A DNA stretch of 64,000 bases from Pisolithus tinctorius (lineage: Eukaryota > Basidiomycota > Agaricomycetes > Boletales > Pisolithaceae), in contig JANFAH010000020.1 in the NCBI GenBank assembly GCA_024663395.1, positions 1,054,001-1,118,000 on the forward strand, read 5' to 3'. The notes under the pieces were generated by a model. That model was not told the DNA's origin and did not search any database. It worked only from the letters and a program-made list of their open reading frames with translations. Made by a program: the position numbers and the translations under genes. Below, one piece after another: positions 13,101 through 24,984 of this stretch (position 1 is its first letter; every line of letters begins with the position of its first letter).

Positions 13101-13947
13101 CTAATCACCACGTGTCGTTTCACATATATGATTACCTCCTACTCTTTGGACCCGTGCAATCATGGTGGTGCTTTCCATTTGAGCGGTTGATTGGGGTGCT
13201 GCAACATCTTCCAACCAACTACCAGACAGGTTTGTGATCGATGGATTAAGCCGTAGAATTTGAAAACTGAATCTAACAAACAGGAGAGCTGGAGAAAACA
13301 ATGATTCAGTCATATCTGAAGGCTGGAAGACTTCGTAGTTGGTTGTCTCGACCTTGCTGCCCCCCTGCTATCCATGAATGTAAACTTCTTCTTGATCATG
13401 CATACAGTACTACAGATGGAGGTTGGGAGACCCATGGAGACGCATTGGACACTGGAACGCAAGTGCCTGACAGTGCTAAGCTGGTAGTGATGCCGAAGGA
13501 CTTGTTTGAACTAACCCAACAGCGACATGTAGTCCTACATGCCCACCTCAAACTTGACAACACTGTGTACAGCAGGTTCTTGACTCATGACGGCAACTTG
13601 CTTATTCTATTCTATCCAAAAGGCGACTACAAATGCTCACCCATCCCTGGCACTATCAAGTATATCTATGGTCATGACAGGGTATTTGTCTTTGCTGTAC
13701 TGCAATATTCCTTGCTGCCACATGCTACAGAATCAGATCCATTTGCTGCCTACCCCCACTTTCCCGCCAAGTCGTACTCTTCCACACTCTCAAACCACTT
13801 GGAAACTGTCGAATCATCGTGGGTTGTCAGTCACTTTGCCAGGTGGGCTGTCGCAGATGATCACATCATCATGCTCTCTCTTTGTTGGGTGAGCAATTTT
13901 GTCCTCTCACCCAAGATATTTCCATTAACTCTTTCATGCAGGACTGA
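10179..13947 (+). pseudogene. CACTA-type transposase (tnp2 / Transposase_21), broken by TGA stops
   Basis: Start MPASRPTLKRCFCEECIEKG shows the Cys-rich N-terminal motif of this family. Exons: 10179-10306, 10358-10439, 10476 to about 10980, about 11023-12630, 12686 to about 13207, about 13285-13888, 13942-13947. The catalytic core includes DRGDEGQYAFALHVDFFNP with the first Asp, then LYLAGIIPGPKQLSLENL and a later CLPYWDPTHQLIIDLMHCIL with the second Asp region. The end is a short exon encoding Asp-stop after LSLCW, as usual for the family. Three in-frame TGA codons interrupt it at 10743, 11419 and 11599. The last lies in FL*EF, where relatives have Arg. No frameshift is needed. It would have cut and pasted the element from the nucleus; this copy cannot make a full protein without readthrough. 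Confidence 0.85.
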
Positions 13948-14280
13948 TCTGCAAGCTTCATGTAGTATAAAAATCTGGTTGTCATTGCTGTTGTTGACAG
14001 AAATTGGGCGCTTGAAGTAAAATGATAGTGATTTTGGGCGACCAGAGGGCGATGGGTGGGTGATTGGCAGGTGATGGGCGGGCAACCAATGGGCAATTCA
14101 TATAAACTGTACATAATCACCTTGTTTACAAGGTCACTCCACCCCAAAAATGAGACGCTTTTTTCGACATCTGCACATTTCCCCCCAATTCCACTCCACA
14201 TGACAAATGCCCTGCTGCAGTGCGTGAATCATGTGAGGTCTACATCTCAGGATGAACGACTAGGCTCCAATCGTCTGTAG
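13948..14280. other. intergenic between CACTA and Helitron
   Basis: G-rich repeats of GGGCGATGGG/TGATGGGCGGG type occur at 14035-14095. The Helitron 3' terminus (CTRR preceded by a hairpin on the minus strand) should lie here or within the last CDS flank. I could not identify it with confidence. Confidence 0.35.
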
Positions 14281-17200
14281 TCACATGAACTCAACCAATC
14301 TGTATCCACTATTAGTTTCCAAACGTCTGTATACTGCTGCTGAGCTCTTTGTCGATTCCCACCATTGCCTCGTGTCCTCATCCATTTTCTGCAAGCGTTC
14401 ATCCTCCTTCCATAAGTGTTTGCTGGGGTGTTGCATGAACAGTCGCTCATCGAAGTCTCTTAAAAGGCGGATTGTGTCCTGGCCTCGGCTATGTGACAAT
14501 GCCACATATGTGTTAAATGGTGTCAGCTGCCCAGTAGGTGGTGTGCCGATGTTGACGATGCAGTGTTCTAGAGTCTGCGCTTGTGCATGATAATCCGTAA
14601 AAGCATAGGCAGGTGTTATCGGCAACTGCAATTGGGATATTGTTGATCAGTTGCCAACTCCTGTTGTGATGGTGAACATTCTACAGATAGGCATCACCGG
14701 CAGTACCCCCCGCATGCAATCCTGGTAGAGTCTTGGCCTTGGTACGCTTCATCTCCACAAGCACATACAAAGGTGGGTATTGCAGTTGAATCCTATTGTT
14801 CACAGCGTTATTGGCACACTCCCTTGGGTCAAGCACGATATCAACCACATGGCCTCATGTGCCATTTGCCATGTCGATATCGGTTGCGACGTTGAATGTG
14901 ACCATCACATCCATGCCAATGGCAATGTCCACCTCATCCGACAGTCCTCCACGCTCAAGTCGATTGCATCCCCATCCACTTTTTGGTTTGGCAGTGACAG
15001 TGAATTTCTCTGGCAAGGTGAGTGCCCGACCTCCTATGGTGTCCAGAGCAGGACAGCTGACGAGTGATATACCTTCCATGTTCGCTCGTTCCTTCGCTGT
15101 CATCAAATTCCACTCCATCCACACAGCATGACATGGTGTCACTAACACTGCATCTTTCCAAGGCGATGAACTGAAGTCGGTCGGTGGACATGCTGCACTT
15201 TCCAACACAAGGCCCCAAAGCATGTTTATATCATGTTTGGCGCAGCTGCTGTGGCATACGTGATGCAGCAGATCACACCACTCAGCATCGGTGACTCTAA
15301 CCTGAGTCTTCAGGCACATGACAACATCGAACTGTTCATAAATACATCGACCCACGAGTTCCTCATGCGTATCCTTTTCCACTTGACACAGCCAAAATAA
15401 TGGCGCGGATGCTTTGGTGGCCACTGGTGGGAATTGATGAAAGTCTCCTACCAGAATAATGTTCACCCCCCCGAACGGATGGTCTGTTGACATGGCATCT
15501 GTGCCTGTTCACATGTGACATATGATGTTGGACACCTTGGCCAACAAAGCTCAAGAGACCATCGACATTTCGTCAATGATAAGATAGCTTTTGTCTTGCC
15601 AGTATTCCTCTAGTCTTTTCATCATTTGAGCTGATTGTTTACCACCATTCAGCAGTATCATGCCTGTCACCCTGACATCAGCCTCAGCATCCATTGCTGT
15701 GAGTAACCGTACATATGTTGTGCAATGTCTTCCCATCGATCACTGAGGCAGCGATGCCAGTGTACGCCACTTTCACAAGCATCCCTTGTATACCCCGATG
15801 AGCAAAATTCTCTGTGATGGTTTGAATTGTCCTCAATTTCCCAACACTGCCTTCCCTGGGTATGGTCATATGCAATTGATCCAGACACCTTCCCATGACA
15901 AACTGCTGTAAGTGCCAATCGATAATGTTGTACGCTTGCTGTTGATCATCTAACAAATCCTCGATGTTGTTAGGCTTGAGTGACAGCTCCATGGTGGCGA
16001 GTTGCGCAAGCATATAGGCGCTTCCTACTTGGGGGCCTGTCATGCCGTCATTATCCACCACGTTGCCATGATCCATATCCTGCTCAGCCTGCTCTGACAT
16101 CTCCATCATGCTACCAGGTACACAGTCCAACATGGCTCGCATTGCGACCATCCAATGTTCCAGTTGAGGTACGTCCTCTCCCATAGCCACTTGACAGGAA
16201 TAATTCATTGATCGCTGCATCACACCACTTGCTGTGAACACCCCATACTGCAGCGCTATGGCGATAGCCTGCTTAGCATGTGCTTGCTCTTGTGCAGAAA
16301 GTTGATCACGTTTGAAAGTGGCAAGATCAGTCTCTGAGAGACTTGCTGTCCAGTCCTTGGTTTCTGATCTGTCCTCAAAGGAATCATCGACAATGTCTGC
16401 AAGTTGACGATCTCCTACCGGCGAGTGGTGTTGTTGTGTTTTGCCTGGTATTGATGCTGTTTTTCTGGCTGTTTTTGAGTCATAATAGTATTGCAGGCCG
16501 GCCAACACATGCGTCTCCCATGGTGTATTGGAGGCCTCCAAATGTTCGAAGGCCTCACTCCATCCCTCGTCACTGCTCTTCAGACTGGCTCCTATTCGCC
16601 ATGGCTTTAACAAGGCCAACATACACGCGCAGTAGAAATCATAAGTGCTGCTGTCATCATGGTGGGGCAGCCATGGCCCAACTATTTGGGGCAGGGTATT
16701 ATGTCCTTTGGCTCGGCAAACACGGTGGTGTGACTGTGCCTTGGGGTGATCATCATGGTAAGGTGAGTGCTTGTGTGCAGGCCGTCCCTTGGTAGGAGAT
16801 GTTCACTGATTGCGGTTCACATCTGTTGCAGTGTATTGTTCCTCCCATGTATCACACACAAATGCAAGAAGCGATAGATCGTCCAATTCTGCACCGCGTT
16901 GGAGATAGTCCTGCATTTGGGTGCATGTGTATAGCTCCCCTTGCCGACTGCACAGTAACATGATGACATCGTTGTTGTCGTCACCATTTGTGCAGATGTT
17001 GTCATGACCTGTTGAGGGGTATGAGTACCTGCTTACACACATATGTCAGTATGCATTCCATCATGCCATGCTGGTGACAGTTTTGCTGACCTATCTGTGG
17101 ACGCCATCAAGAACTCAGGATACAACTCTTTTATTGTGCTGAATAACAGCCCTGTGTACAAAGCCACATAATTGTGCGATGTAAAGGCATCACCGTAACC

Positions 17201-20200
17201 CATGAGGTACGACACGACCTGTGGTCCTGACAATTCAGCTTCGTGGTTGATCATGTTGATACAGCAGTATATCAACAGGTGGTTGCGTTCGCACACATCA
17301 TCGTACTTTGGGTTATTTATATGATAGGGCAGTGCTGATGCCATTAATGCAGAAAGGTTGTGACTTTTCTTCTGTTTTTTGGCGGCATATGCTGTGATAT
17401 AGAACGCGACGTCTTTGGTGTCCGCACCATTGGTGTTGATTTTGAGGTCATTGTTGCACCGCATTGTCATCAGCAAGGCTGGGCAGTATGCATTTATATA
17501 CCCATGCAACTGCCATGGACCCCAGTTCCCTCACTCGTCAATGTAGTCGTCACCACTCAGTGGCCAAGGTGCTCTTCATTTGCAAACCAGTCCATCATGT
17601 GTGACATGAAGACACATCACTCTGGAGCATGTATGAAGTTGCTGGGACCTAACCAATTGTCACTCAATCTCATGGGAGCCCTGTCACCACCCTGCAGTAT
17701 GTGGATCATGTGGTTGTGAATATGCGAGCTGAGGTGCTCGGGGCATTGTTTTCAGGTCGTTGAGATGCGTGCAGATATTCATGCGAATATAGTTATGGAT
17801 GGTATCCTGGAAAGACTCTTGTTGCAACAATGCCTGCATTTTGTTAGCGTTTGGAGTGTTCGTGAGCCACAAGAGCATATGGACATGAAGTGTTCCCCTC
17901 CCCTGTGCCTCCACCACCCCAAAATAACCTGCCACCCGTCCAAGCATGCCCACCTGGCTGTGGACCTTATTGCCCATGTTCTGGATTCCGAAGAGGGTCT
18001 CTAAAACAGTGTGTATGATAAAATGAAAGTATCGAGCTGCTGCATAAGGATTTGCGGTGATGTTTTCTGCACATCGGTTGCTATCAGGGCCGAGGTGCGT
18101 GTTGAAATTGTTCAAATCTATGTTTTCACCTGCAAAAACCTGTGCAATAGGGTCATGGATGTCAACAGGATTTATAGTCAACCAAAGCGAGGGCCCTCCA
18201 AGCATTAGACAGGTACCCCAGATCATGCTGTGATAGCTGGCCCATGTGTTATCCAAGCCGATCACACGTCCATTCACCACCATGACATGACAACGCAGAG
18301 CCCGCACTCGAGTGTTACTGATCGGCTCATGCCATGCCTCCTCCACCGCTGCCTGCTTTAGATCAGCCACTCTGATAGACAACAAGGCAAGCATATCGCG
18401 TTCAAAGTCCTTCCACCTCATTTGAAGACGCACAGATTGCATGGTCTCTCGCTTTTGCATAAGAGCGAAGACCACGAATGGAAACGAATGGTGTGTGGCG
18501 AATCGACAGTCATGATACTGCATTGCCCATTTACAATGTTCTCTCAGACTAAGATTCACTGGATATTCGGCCTCGATAGCTCCCCTGCTGTAGGGAAACA
18601 GCACTGGGAATGCTGCACCGAGAGGATTGCACATCATGTGGGACTGCATTGATGGGGGGAAGTCATTGATTGGGGTATTGCCATGGCACACGACATATCC
18701 TCCTTCCTGGGTGTTATTGTTGAAATTGGCAAGTGCCTGGGCCATCAACTCAGATGTGGGCACCCTGGTCAGCTCGACATCTGCCACTCCGAGGACATGT
18801 AACAGGGTAACATCTCCATTATCTGTCTCATATGGATGACATCGCTGTTTGCTTCGCATGTTTCCCTGACGTACCTTCGCTCGCAGGAGCACCATCGGCG
18901 TCACCATCCTCTGTACTTTGTTCGCTGTCCTCACCCGCCATTGGTATGTCATTCTCTGTGTCTATTTCAGCTGTAGAACATATGTCATGCCTGTTTCCAA
19001 TGAGGTCATTAAATGCCGACGTCTTACCATCGTCCACCATGTAGTCGGTCATCGTGTACCCCTCTCTCTCCCTAACTGCCACCTCCTCGCTATCTTGATA
19101 TCGGATCATTGCCTCAATTTCTGAAGGTATGCCATCCTCTGGCAGAGTCATGACACAGTCGTGGGATATGGTGATGTCACTATAGTTCTCATTGTTTGCT
19201 TGCAGCCATTTCAGTGCCTCGAATACTACATCCCATCGGACTTGAAACGTGTGAGATAGCCAATCTGTAGGCAAGTGCTTTGTCCCCACCAATGTGATTG
19301 CCAAGACACTGCTCAACATCTGGACAGTCTGTGGCATCAATCTCCCTTTGATCATATCCACAACAGTGGTGACGTTAACTTCATACAGTGTCACATTCCC
19401 TGCCATGGCGCATTGCAAATGGCATGGGTTTTGAGAGTGATGGGCGTCTCTTGGATATAACTTGAATACATAGCACTGTGGATAGTGACGCATGACTAAC
19501 AGGGTCTCGACAAAGTTGAGCTTGCACAGCGCCAATGGTACCTCGCCAATCCACAGGTTGTTATTCAGTGCGTATTTGGGCATCTGATCTGCACACATGG
19601 CTTGCTGACATTCATGGCATACCCAGCCTTTGCCGTCTGCCGCTATATGTGACCCGTCTATGAGAAGACCGTCCCACAACTTGCATGCCAGATGTGCATT
19701 GGCTGGGGTCAGATGACATCAAAGGTTGGGGAGGTCTTTCATGACCACCAATTCTCCTGCTAACGCTGTCAGATCTGCTTGTTTTCATCTCGACCCCTGA
19801 CTTACCTTCTTTACACAGTTGCTCATGCACACAGATAACACACACCACATTTGCAAGCGCCTCGTTATTGGTAGCATCGATGAAGGCTGCAATGCTGCGT
19901 TGCTGTTGTTCAGCTGTTGGCAACTGCATATATTGCGTGCACATATCGTGATGTGAGTTGTGCACTTCACCATCAGATTCCCTTGCTCTGACATCTTCAG
20001 TCTTTTGGCACTGTTTGGCTCGCCATCGCTCCTGTCGGTTCTCCTTCGCTTTATGCTTGTGCTCAACTGTGGCTCCTTCCTTCACGGTAGCTGCAGTTTG
20101 GATCACCTCATGCATATTCAGCAGTAACAGATCAATTGCGGGACGCAGTTGCACCCATGTTCACAAATGCTTCGGCAGTGTGCCTGCTGGAAGGCAGTCA

Positions 20201-20241
20201 TAAAGTTCCTGTCGTGTCAGGCGTCCCCAGAGGTCGCTCAT
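14281..20241 (-). mobile_element. Helitron (autonomous-type, inactivated)
   Basis: One RepHel coding unit fills the interval and defines a rolling-circle Helitron on the minus strand. The element itself must extend somewhat beyond both ends. The 5' TC terminus is expected right of 20,241, perhaps within 20,242-20,400, and the 3' CTRR terminus left of 14,281. Neither terminus nor the A|T target was fixed. The neighbouring CACTA copy is on the opposite strand and separate. Confidence 0.8.
14281..20241 (-). pseudogene. Helitron Rep-helicase (RepHel) with nine in-frame TGA codons
   Basis: Start MSDLWGRLTRQELYDC at 20241. Order: N-terminal coiled/basic region, CHECQQ zinc-like motif with NLWIGEVPLALCKLNFVETL (DUF6570-like), then the Helitron Rep domain with the HUH motif GRGTLHVHMLLWL (about 17,880) and the two-tyrosine motif FYITAYAAKKQKKSHN (about 17,390). 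A linker follows, then the PIF1-like helicase with MTIPREGSVGKLRTIQTITE as the Walker A region, SYLIIDEMSMVS (Walker B), ILVGDFHQFPPV, and YVALSHSRGQDTIRLLRDF as motif VI. The end is TGA 14283-14281. Introns are short, e.g. 18823-18874. Premature TGA codons begin (plus coordinate) at 20161, 19719, 17684, 17660, 17576, 17531, 15551, 15509 and 14855. No TAA, TAG or frameshift is needed. Walker A is degenerate: relatives have GEGGVGKS. Confidence 0.88.
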
Positions 20242-21053
20242 CTTCCCTGTGACTCCGGTAATACCTTGCATGCTCGGTAATATCCTTCGACAAACTCCTC
20301 TTTATTGCACATCCATCATGTGGTCCCCTATTCCCTGGGCTTTAAATGCAAGCTACCCTGTTAAGGGGGGGGGGGGGATTCTAGTCTTTGCACAGAGCCT
20401 CCATCAGGTCACATGTCTGCTTTGAACCCCCTTCGCAGCTCATCGTCCAGGGACATCAATACATCCACCACAGACCATGCTGATGTGTTGTTGTCAATCA
20501 TTAGCCACGACTCTCCTCCATCTTGTCAAGTACGGGATGTCTGGGTTGAGGCCGGACTGGAGACCGAAGTGGGCGCAAGGCCGAGGGGTTGGGATCAGGG
20601 GGGGAGTTGAAGGTACAGATAGTTGGACTGATTGGACTTAGCGACTGAGGATACAGCACCATTCCCTTGCATGGGTCTCAGTCTGAGTCTGAGGCTGAGA
20701 TGGAGTTATCAGAGGTAACTTAGTTGATTTCAGACTGAGGTCTACAGGCTGAGTATCTATGAGCTTATATACTAGAAACAACTATAGTATGGAGACTGGT
20801 AATGCTGGTCTCGCAAGGATTGCTAAGACGATTGGTAAGACAAGGATTACTAATGTATGACTAAGGTAGCAGAGACCAGAACAGAGTGGACCAGGGACAA
20901 GACCGGGCAGAGCTTAACCAAAGTGACAGACACTGCAAAGCAGTGTCTACCACGCTAGACCAATTAGAGATATGGGACAGGCGAGGCCAAGGCCGGACTA
21001 AGTGAGTGTGAGGCCAAGTCCGGCCAGGGTCGAGGCATGACTATGACACATCT
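20242..21053. other. non-coding, repeat-like
   Basis: A run of about 14 G begins at 20367. From 20,600 the sequence is composed of short imperfect repeats (CTGAGTCTGAG, GACCAGG, AGGCCAAGGCCGGAC and AGGCCAAGTCCGGCC). This suggests an LTR or decayed element, but no boundary or partner copy was found. Confidence 0.4.
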
Positions 21054-21089
21054 TCAGCGTCTGTACTGGAAAATCTCAAAAACAGTACT

Positions 21090-22059
21090 TTGGCTATTTA
21101 TGCTGCCACACCAAATTTGGCCAGTCGCACTGAGTTTTTCTTCGGTGGCACCACCAGCAACGTCGCCATTGTGAAAGGCGACTCTGACGATGTCACAGAG
21201 TTGGTGCTCAGTGGCATCTTCGAAATCGACTGTCAAGGTTTCTTTATGGCTCCTGAGGGCAGTTACAACCCCAGGAACGGATTTGGCTGCGAATTTTCAG
21301 AGACCAAACTCACATGCAACCTTCTGGCCGTGCAGCGAGATGCTGTATATAGCACCACACAGCAAGACTTTCCCCACATCATCTCGAATATCAGGTCGTT
21401 GGAAAAGCTCGTGCCCTTGAAAAAGGGTGAGACCCTCCTCTCATCCATCCAAGAGAGTCGTGGCATGCCTTGCATCTGTCTCAGCCATGCTTTGTTCACT
21501 GTACATGTTCTTACAATCCTGCAGCAATGGCTTGACTGTATCTGATGACACCATCTTAAACATAGAAAAAGGACAATGACGATGACCCCGACAGCATCGC
21601 CCAGAATGGTGAGGGTCTCCATTTCTTTCATGGTCTGGGCACTCAACTGCATGCATCAGAGGATGCTACCACAGCATGGCCCATGCCAGATGACATCAAA
21701 TATGTGCTTGGTTGTGCTGCCAGCACTCACTACATCTCACCTCTCCCTGCATTTGACATCCATGGCACACCCATCCTGCCTGTTGACTACGCCCGGCTGT
21801 TAAGTGGTGCAATCATTCAGGTGCATTTCGCCCTGTTACACTTCTTCATCAAAGGTGACAGAAAGTCAATTTTTACCACATCTCTGTGGGAGATGTGCGT
21901 GCTGTGTACCCTGCAGTGTGGTCCTGTCAACCCCCTCAAATGCATGCATGAGCGGGCGCTGAAGATGAATCCTGGTAATAAGAAGTCTCGTCTGGTATGC
22001 CTCCCACACATGCGCACTGGGTCATTCTGATCTCACTGACCTCCCTTTTCCAGGAGTAA
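21090..22059 (+). CDS. uncharacterised Agaricomycete family protein
   Basis: Exon 1 (open from at least 21,060) reads YAATPNLASRTEFFFGGTTS and LVLSGIFEIDCQGFFMAPEG. It is joined to exon 2 by an intron from 21,426 to about 21,565. Exon 2 carries MPDDIKYVLGCAASTHYISP then LPAFDIHGTPILPVDYARLL and IQVHFALLHFFIKG. A final intron (from about 21,995) leaves Glu-stop at 22054-22059. I recall close relatives, with a VKYVLG..THYISPLPAYDIHG core, as a multicopy Agaricomycete family; its function is unknown. No start Met lies in frame near the beginning, because a TGA precedes the frame about 70 nt upstream. The true start may be in an earlier exon, or the copy may be truncated. Confidence 0.5.
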
Positions 22060-22666
22060 ATCGCTGGAAATTGTTACAGGCGCCAAAGGGCTACACTATG
22101 CTGTCATTAACTTAAGTAGTTTCAGCTTGTAAATAAAACACACGCATGAGATCTGCACTTGTCACTATACGTGGGGGTTTTCCTTGGTGGGGCTGTGCAT
22201 GGATTCGTCACAGCCATGAGCGCCTGCCATGTGAACACTTGGAACCGTCGATACCCATTCCTGCTTCCAACATTGACAGTATAGATAACTGGTTATTGAG
22301 CTCTGATGATATGCAAATCCCTGGTGGCTAAATGTGTAATGAGGTTAACAAATGGTGCATGTTCAGTGTCTCCTGTGTGCTAATGCTTGACATATCTCCC
22401 ACTCTAGCTGAGGTGTATAATATGTGGGTGTGTCTAATTGCTGGGGATCCTGCAGTGGCTGTCTTGGGGAACCCTATGAAGTGTGGATGCATGTGATGTC
22501 GTGAGAGGGGCGACCCTGTTGCAATGGGTTCAAAGTCTCCTATCTCGCATTGGTCTTCAAGCTACCTGCACTACGCTATGTCTGCTGTCCATCTAAAAAT
22601 CTTCCATGCGCTGGTAGGTTGCAGTGTCACTCGTTGTTCACATGTTGCAAACACTGATGTGATCTC

Positions 22667-23026
22667 GTGCAGGTTATCATGAGTTCACTCGCAGAAGAGG
22701 ATGTGATTTCTACACAATATGAAGTTTGGGGCTTCCTGTTTGGCCCAACATCAGGCCCCCACCGTTTGAATGTTTGGGTGTCTGACAATGATAACATCTG
22801 GATCTCGGGTTCCCAGTTCCTGTTCGCTGCAGATGTTGAGGTCGAGACGACCTGCATGGAAGTCCGTGGGAGACTGTATGTCGTCTTTTTCAATTTGGCC
22901 CACCATCAGACAGAGCATCAAAACGCATCGTATGTCTTCGTGAGAGTGTGGCCTGCACATTTGACGCCATTGAACATTCACGCAGAGGATGACCTGCAGG
23001 ACATCCTGCGTGTCTTATTGGTGTAA
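22667..23026 (+). CDS. hypothetical protein (exon)
   Basis: The open frame begins after a good acceptor (CTCGTGCAG) and reads MSSLAEEDVISTQYEVWGFL, GPTSGPHRLNVWVSDNDNIW, then SGSQFLFAADVEVETTCMEV and RLYVVFFNLAHHQTEHQNAS. It looks like genuine beta-rich protein, but I do not recognise it. It ends at a TAA overlapping a GTAAGT, so it is probably spliced onward to about 23,075. Upstream exons in 22,060-22,650 are possible but not resolved. Confidence 0.4.
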   Translation: MQVIMSSLAEEDVISTQYEVWGFLFGPTSGPHRLNVWVSDNDNIWISGSQFLFAADVEVETTCMEVRGRLYVVFFNLAHHQTEHQNASYVFVRVWPAHLTPLNIHAEDDLQDILRVLLV

Positions 23027-23304
23027 GTATTTCCTGCCTGTGCACTCTCTGACCACCCTCATGTGCCTTTTCAGGTTGGCTAATCGCTTCCTGGCTGTTA
23101 GGGGTTCAGTGGAATCAGGAGTGTAGTCCTCTCCATGACTTACTATACAGTATTCTCAACCTTGCCAATAGAGAAATTGTCTCACTCTGCCCTTACTATC
23201 TTTAGTGCGATCGACCTCATCTGCCCCTCACATGCCTCAACAGACACGTTAGGGGGACTCCTTTTACCCCTAGTGGGCTGGAGTATTTATTAAGTGACAG
23301 CATC

Positions 23305-24268
23305 ATGTCCTCTCACCTATCTACCATGTATAGGCTCCCGCTCGAGATCAAATGACATATCCTTGGCTATTGTAACATTCAGGACATTGCCAACTTGGCA
23401 CAGGCCTCTGCTGTGCTGAATGGGTTAGCTTGGGATTTCATCCAGCACCGTCTGTGTCTCTTGACCAAGCCATTTTTCAAGAACACTGAGACCCTCCTTG
23501 GCATCTTGCGGACATGTGATGCAGTCGTGTCTGGTTCCTGTGCTCTGCACATACTCTTGCCTGCAAACGAGACTTGTTGGATTCTGTCGGACCTCGATAT
23601 ATATGTCTCTTGCCATCACATGGCTTGCCTCTCTGTGTCTCTGCAATGTGAAGGTCGGTGCATCTGCGATTGAATTGTAACTATGCAGCGCTCACCTCGT
23701 TGGCACAGGCTATGTCATTGTGCGCCAACAAACGGTCAATGCAGGCCCATATGGGTCATCTTCCATTCGTTTGGTGGTGTCGTTTGCCAATGACTGCCAG
23801 TCAATTGATGTCATCGTGTCCTCCACCGCGGCTGCCATGTCTCCCATATTTGAATTTCACAGCACCGCCATGATGAATTTCATCAGTGCCAACCACATCT
23901 TCTGTGCATATCCAGCACTGACCCTCCATCTCATGTCGTTGGTTAATGCAGGACCTATATACTTTGAGCCATTCAGGTTCAGGACAATGTGCACCCTTGA
24001 GAAATATGGTGCATGTGGCTTTGTCTTGGAGGCATGCCAGGATGTCCATGGCATATCTTGTTTGTGTCGATCGATGCCTCAGTCGATTGCTGACCATCAT
24101 TGCCTGTGGGTTAATATGAACATGCTGGGGTCTGTGTCAATGTCCCTTGTTAAGGTTCTCGACTGCTTGGGGTTCATTGACTTGATCTGGCTTTTGGGTG
24201 GGTATCTGTGTGGGGGTGTGTATCCCTTTATCCATAGCCAATGTTTCCTGATCGAGGACAATTTGTGA
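23305..24268 (+). pseudogene. F-box plus nucleotidyltransferase-like protein, one TGA stop
   Basis: Exons 23305-23653 and 23709-24268. The N-terminus MSSHLSTMYRLPLEIK then (stop) HILGYCNIQDIANLAQAS is F-box-like. It is followed by VVSGSCALHILLPANETCWI and LSDLDIYVSCHH. That spacing, GSxxL followed by DLDIY, resembles the GS-(x)n-DxD signature of the nucleotidyltransferase fold. The second exon has SSIRLVVSFANDCQSIDVIV, then FEFHSTAMMNFISANHIFCA, plus LEKYGACGFVLE, regions I recall from a large Agaricomycete family. The in-frame TGA at 23353-23355 sits inside the F-box. A start downstream of it is possible but would lose the F-box. Function is unknown; ubiquitin-linked recognition plus a (possibly inactive) transferase fold is an inference. 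Confidence 0.6.
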
Positions 24269-24984
24269 GTCTCTGCTGGCTGCTCACTGTGGACGTGTCT
24301 CTGATTTAACTTAGGCATGAGCTGTTGGGGCCTCAGTTCCTTGGCAGTCAAGAGTCTGCTTAGACACAATGGTGACCTCACACAAGTCTGTCTCAGATGT
24401 ATACTATCTGTTCCTGGGGATACATCGTTGTCGGTTGCCAAATGAGGGCTGATTGTACATTAATTTATCTTGTTTTTGTGGGTTTGAATATCACGCCACG
24501 GTGTCAGTTTCATGTGGCGCATGCCATGGAGGCAGCACTCCGGTGTGGTAAACAAGGTGCCTGCCAGTGGCGCTGGCCATGTTCTAGTACTTTACATTTC
24601 AATCAATGTTTTGTCCTCATCCCAAACTTCAAAATTAGGCAGAGTATTTATTGTTTGTGCATATTTGGAATCTTGGTCAATACACGAACATAGTTCATTC
24701 TTGATGTTTTGTTGAAGTCACAATGTGAAGACGAAATCGGAAGTTTGCATGCACATTCAAACCACTACCAAACTTGAAGCTAAAATTGACATTCTGATGC
24801 CATCGATACATGTGTGTAAACTTGAAGTATTGGTAAACATCGAGGTGTTCACGAAAACTTCAAGTTTCGCCTTCGAAAAATTGTTGAATTAATTCTCAAG
24901 TGTAGTCTTTACATTTTCTACTACATTAAGACCTGTCCTTAACTCTCCAAAATCCGTTGTGATGCGTGGACGTTGGTATTACTC
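24269..24984. other. AT-rich intergenic, no feature seen
   Basis: The sequence is AT-richer than its neighbours, with many stops on all frames. I see no gene, RNA or structured repeat. Confidence 0.5.

Noticed and set aside
10179..20241. A single composite element joining the CACTA transposase and the Helitron
   Set aside because: They are on opposite strands, each has a complete domain set of its own class, and no shared terminal repeat was found.
14281..20241. Reassignment of UGA as a sense codon in this genome
   Set aside because: Intact genes here end at TGA (PTR2, DIM1), and the premature TGA codons are confined to the element block, so mutation is far more likely.
20367..20380. G-run as a telomere or quadruplex signature
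   Set aside because: A single homopolymer run without repeated spacing is not telomeric, and its length may be a sequencing artefact.
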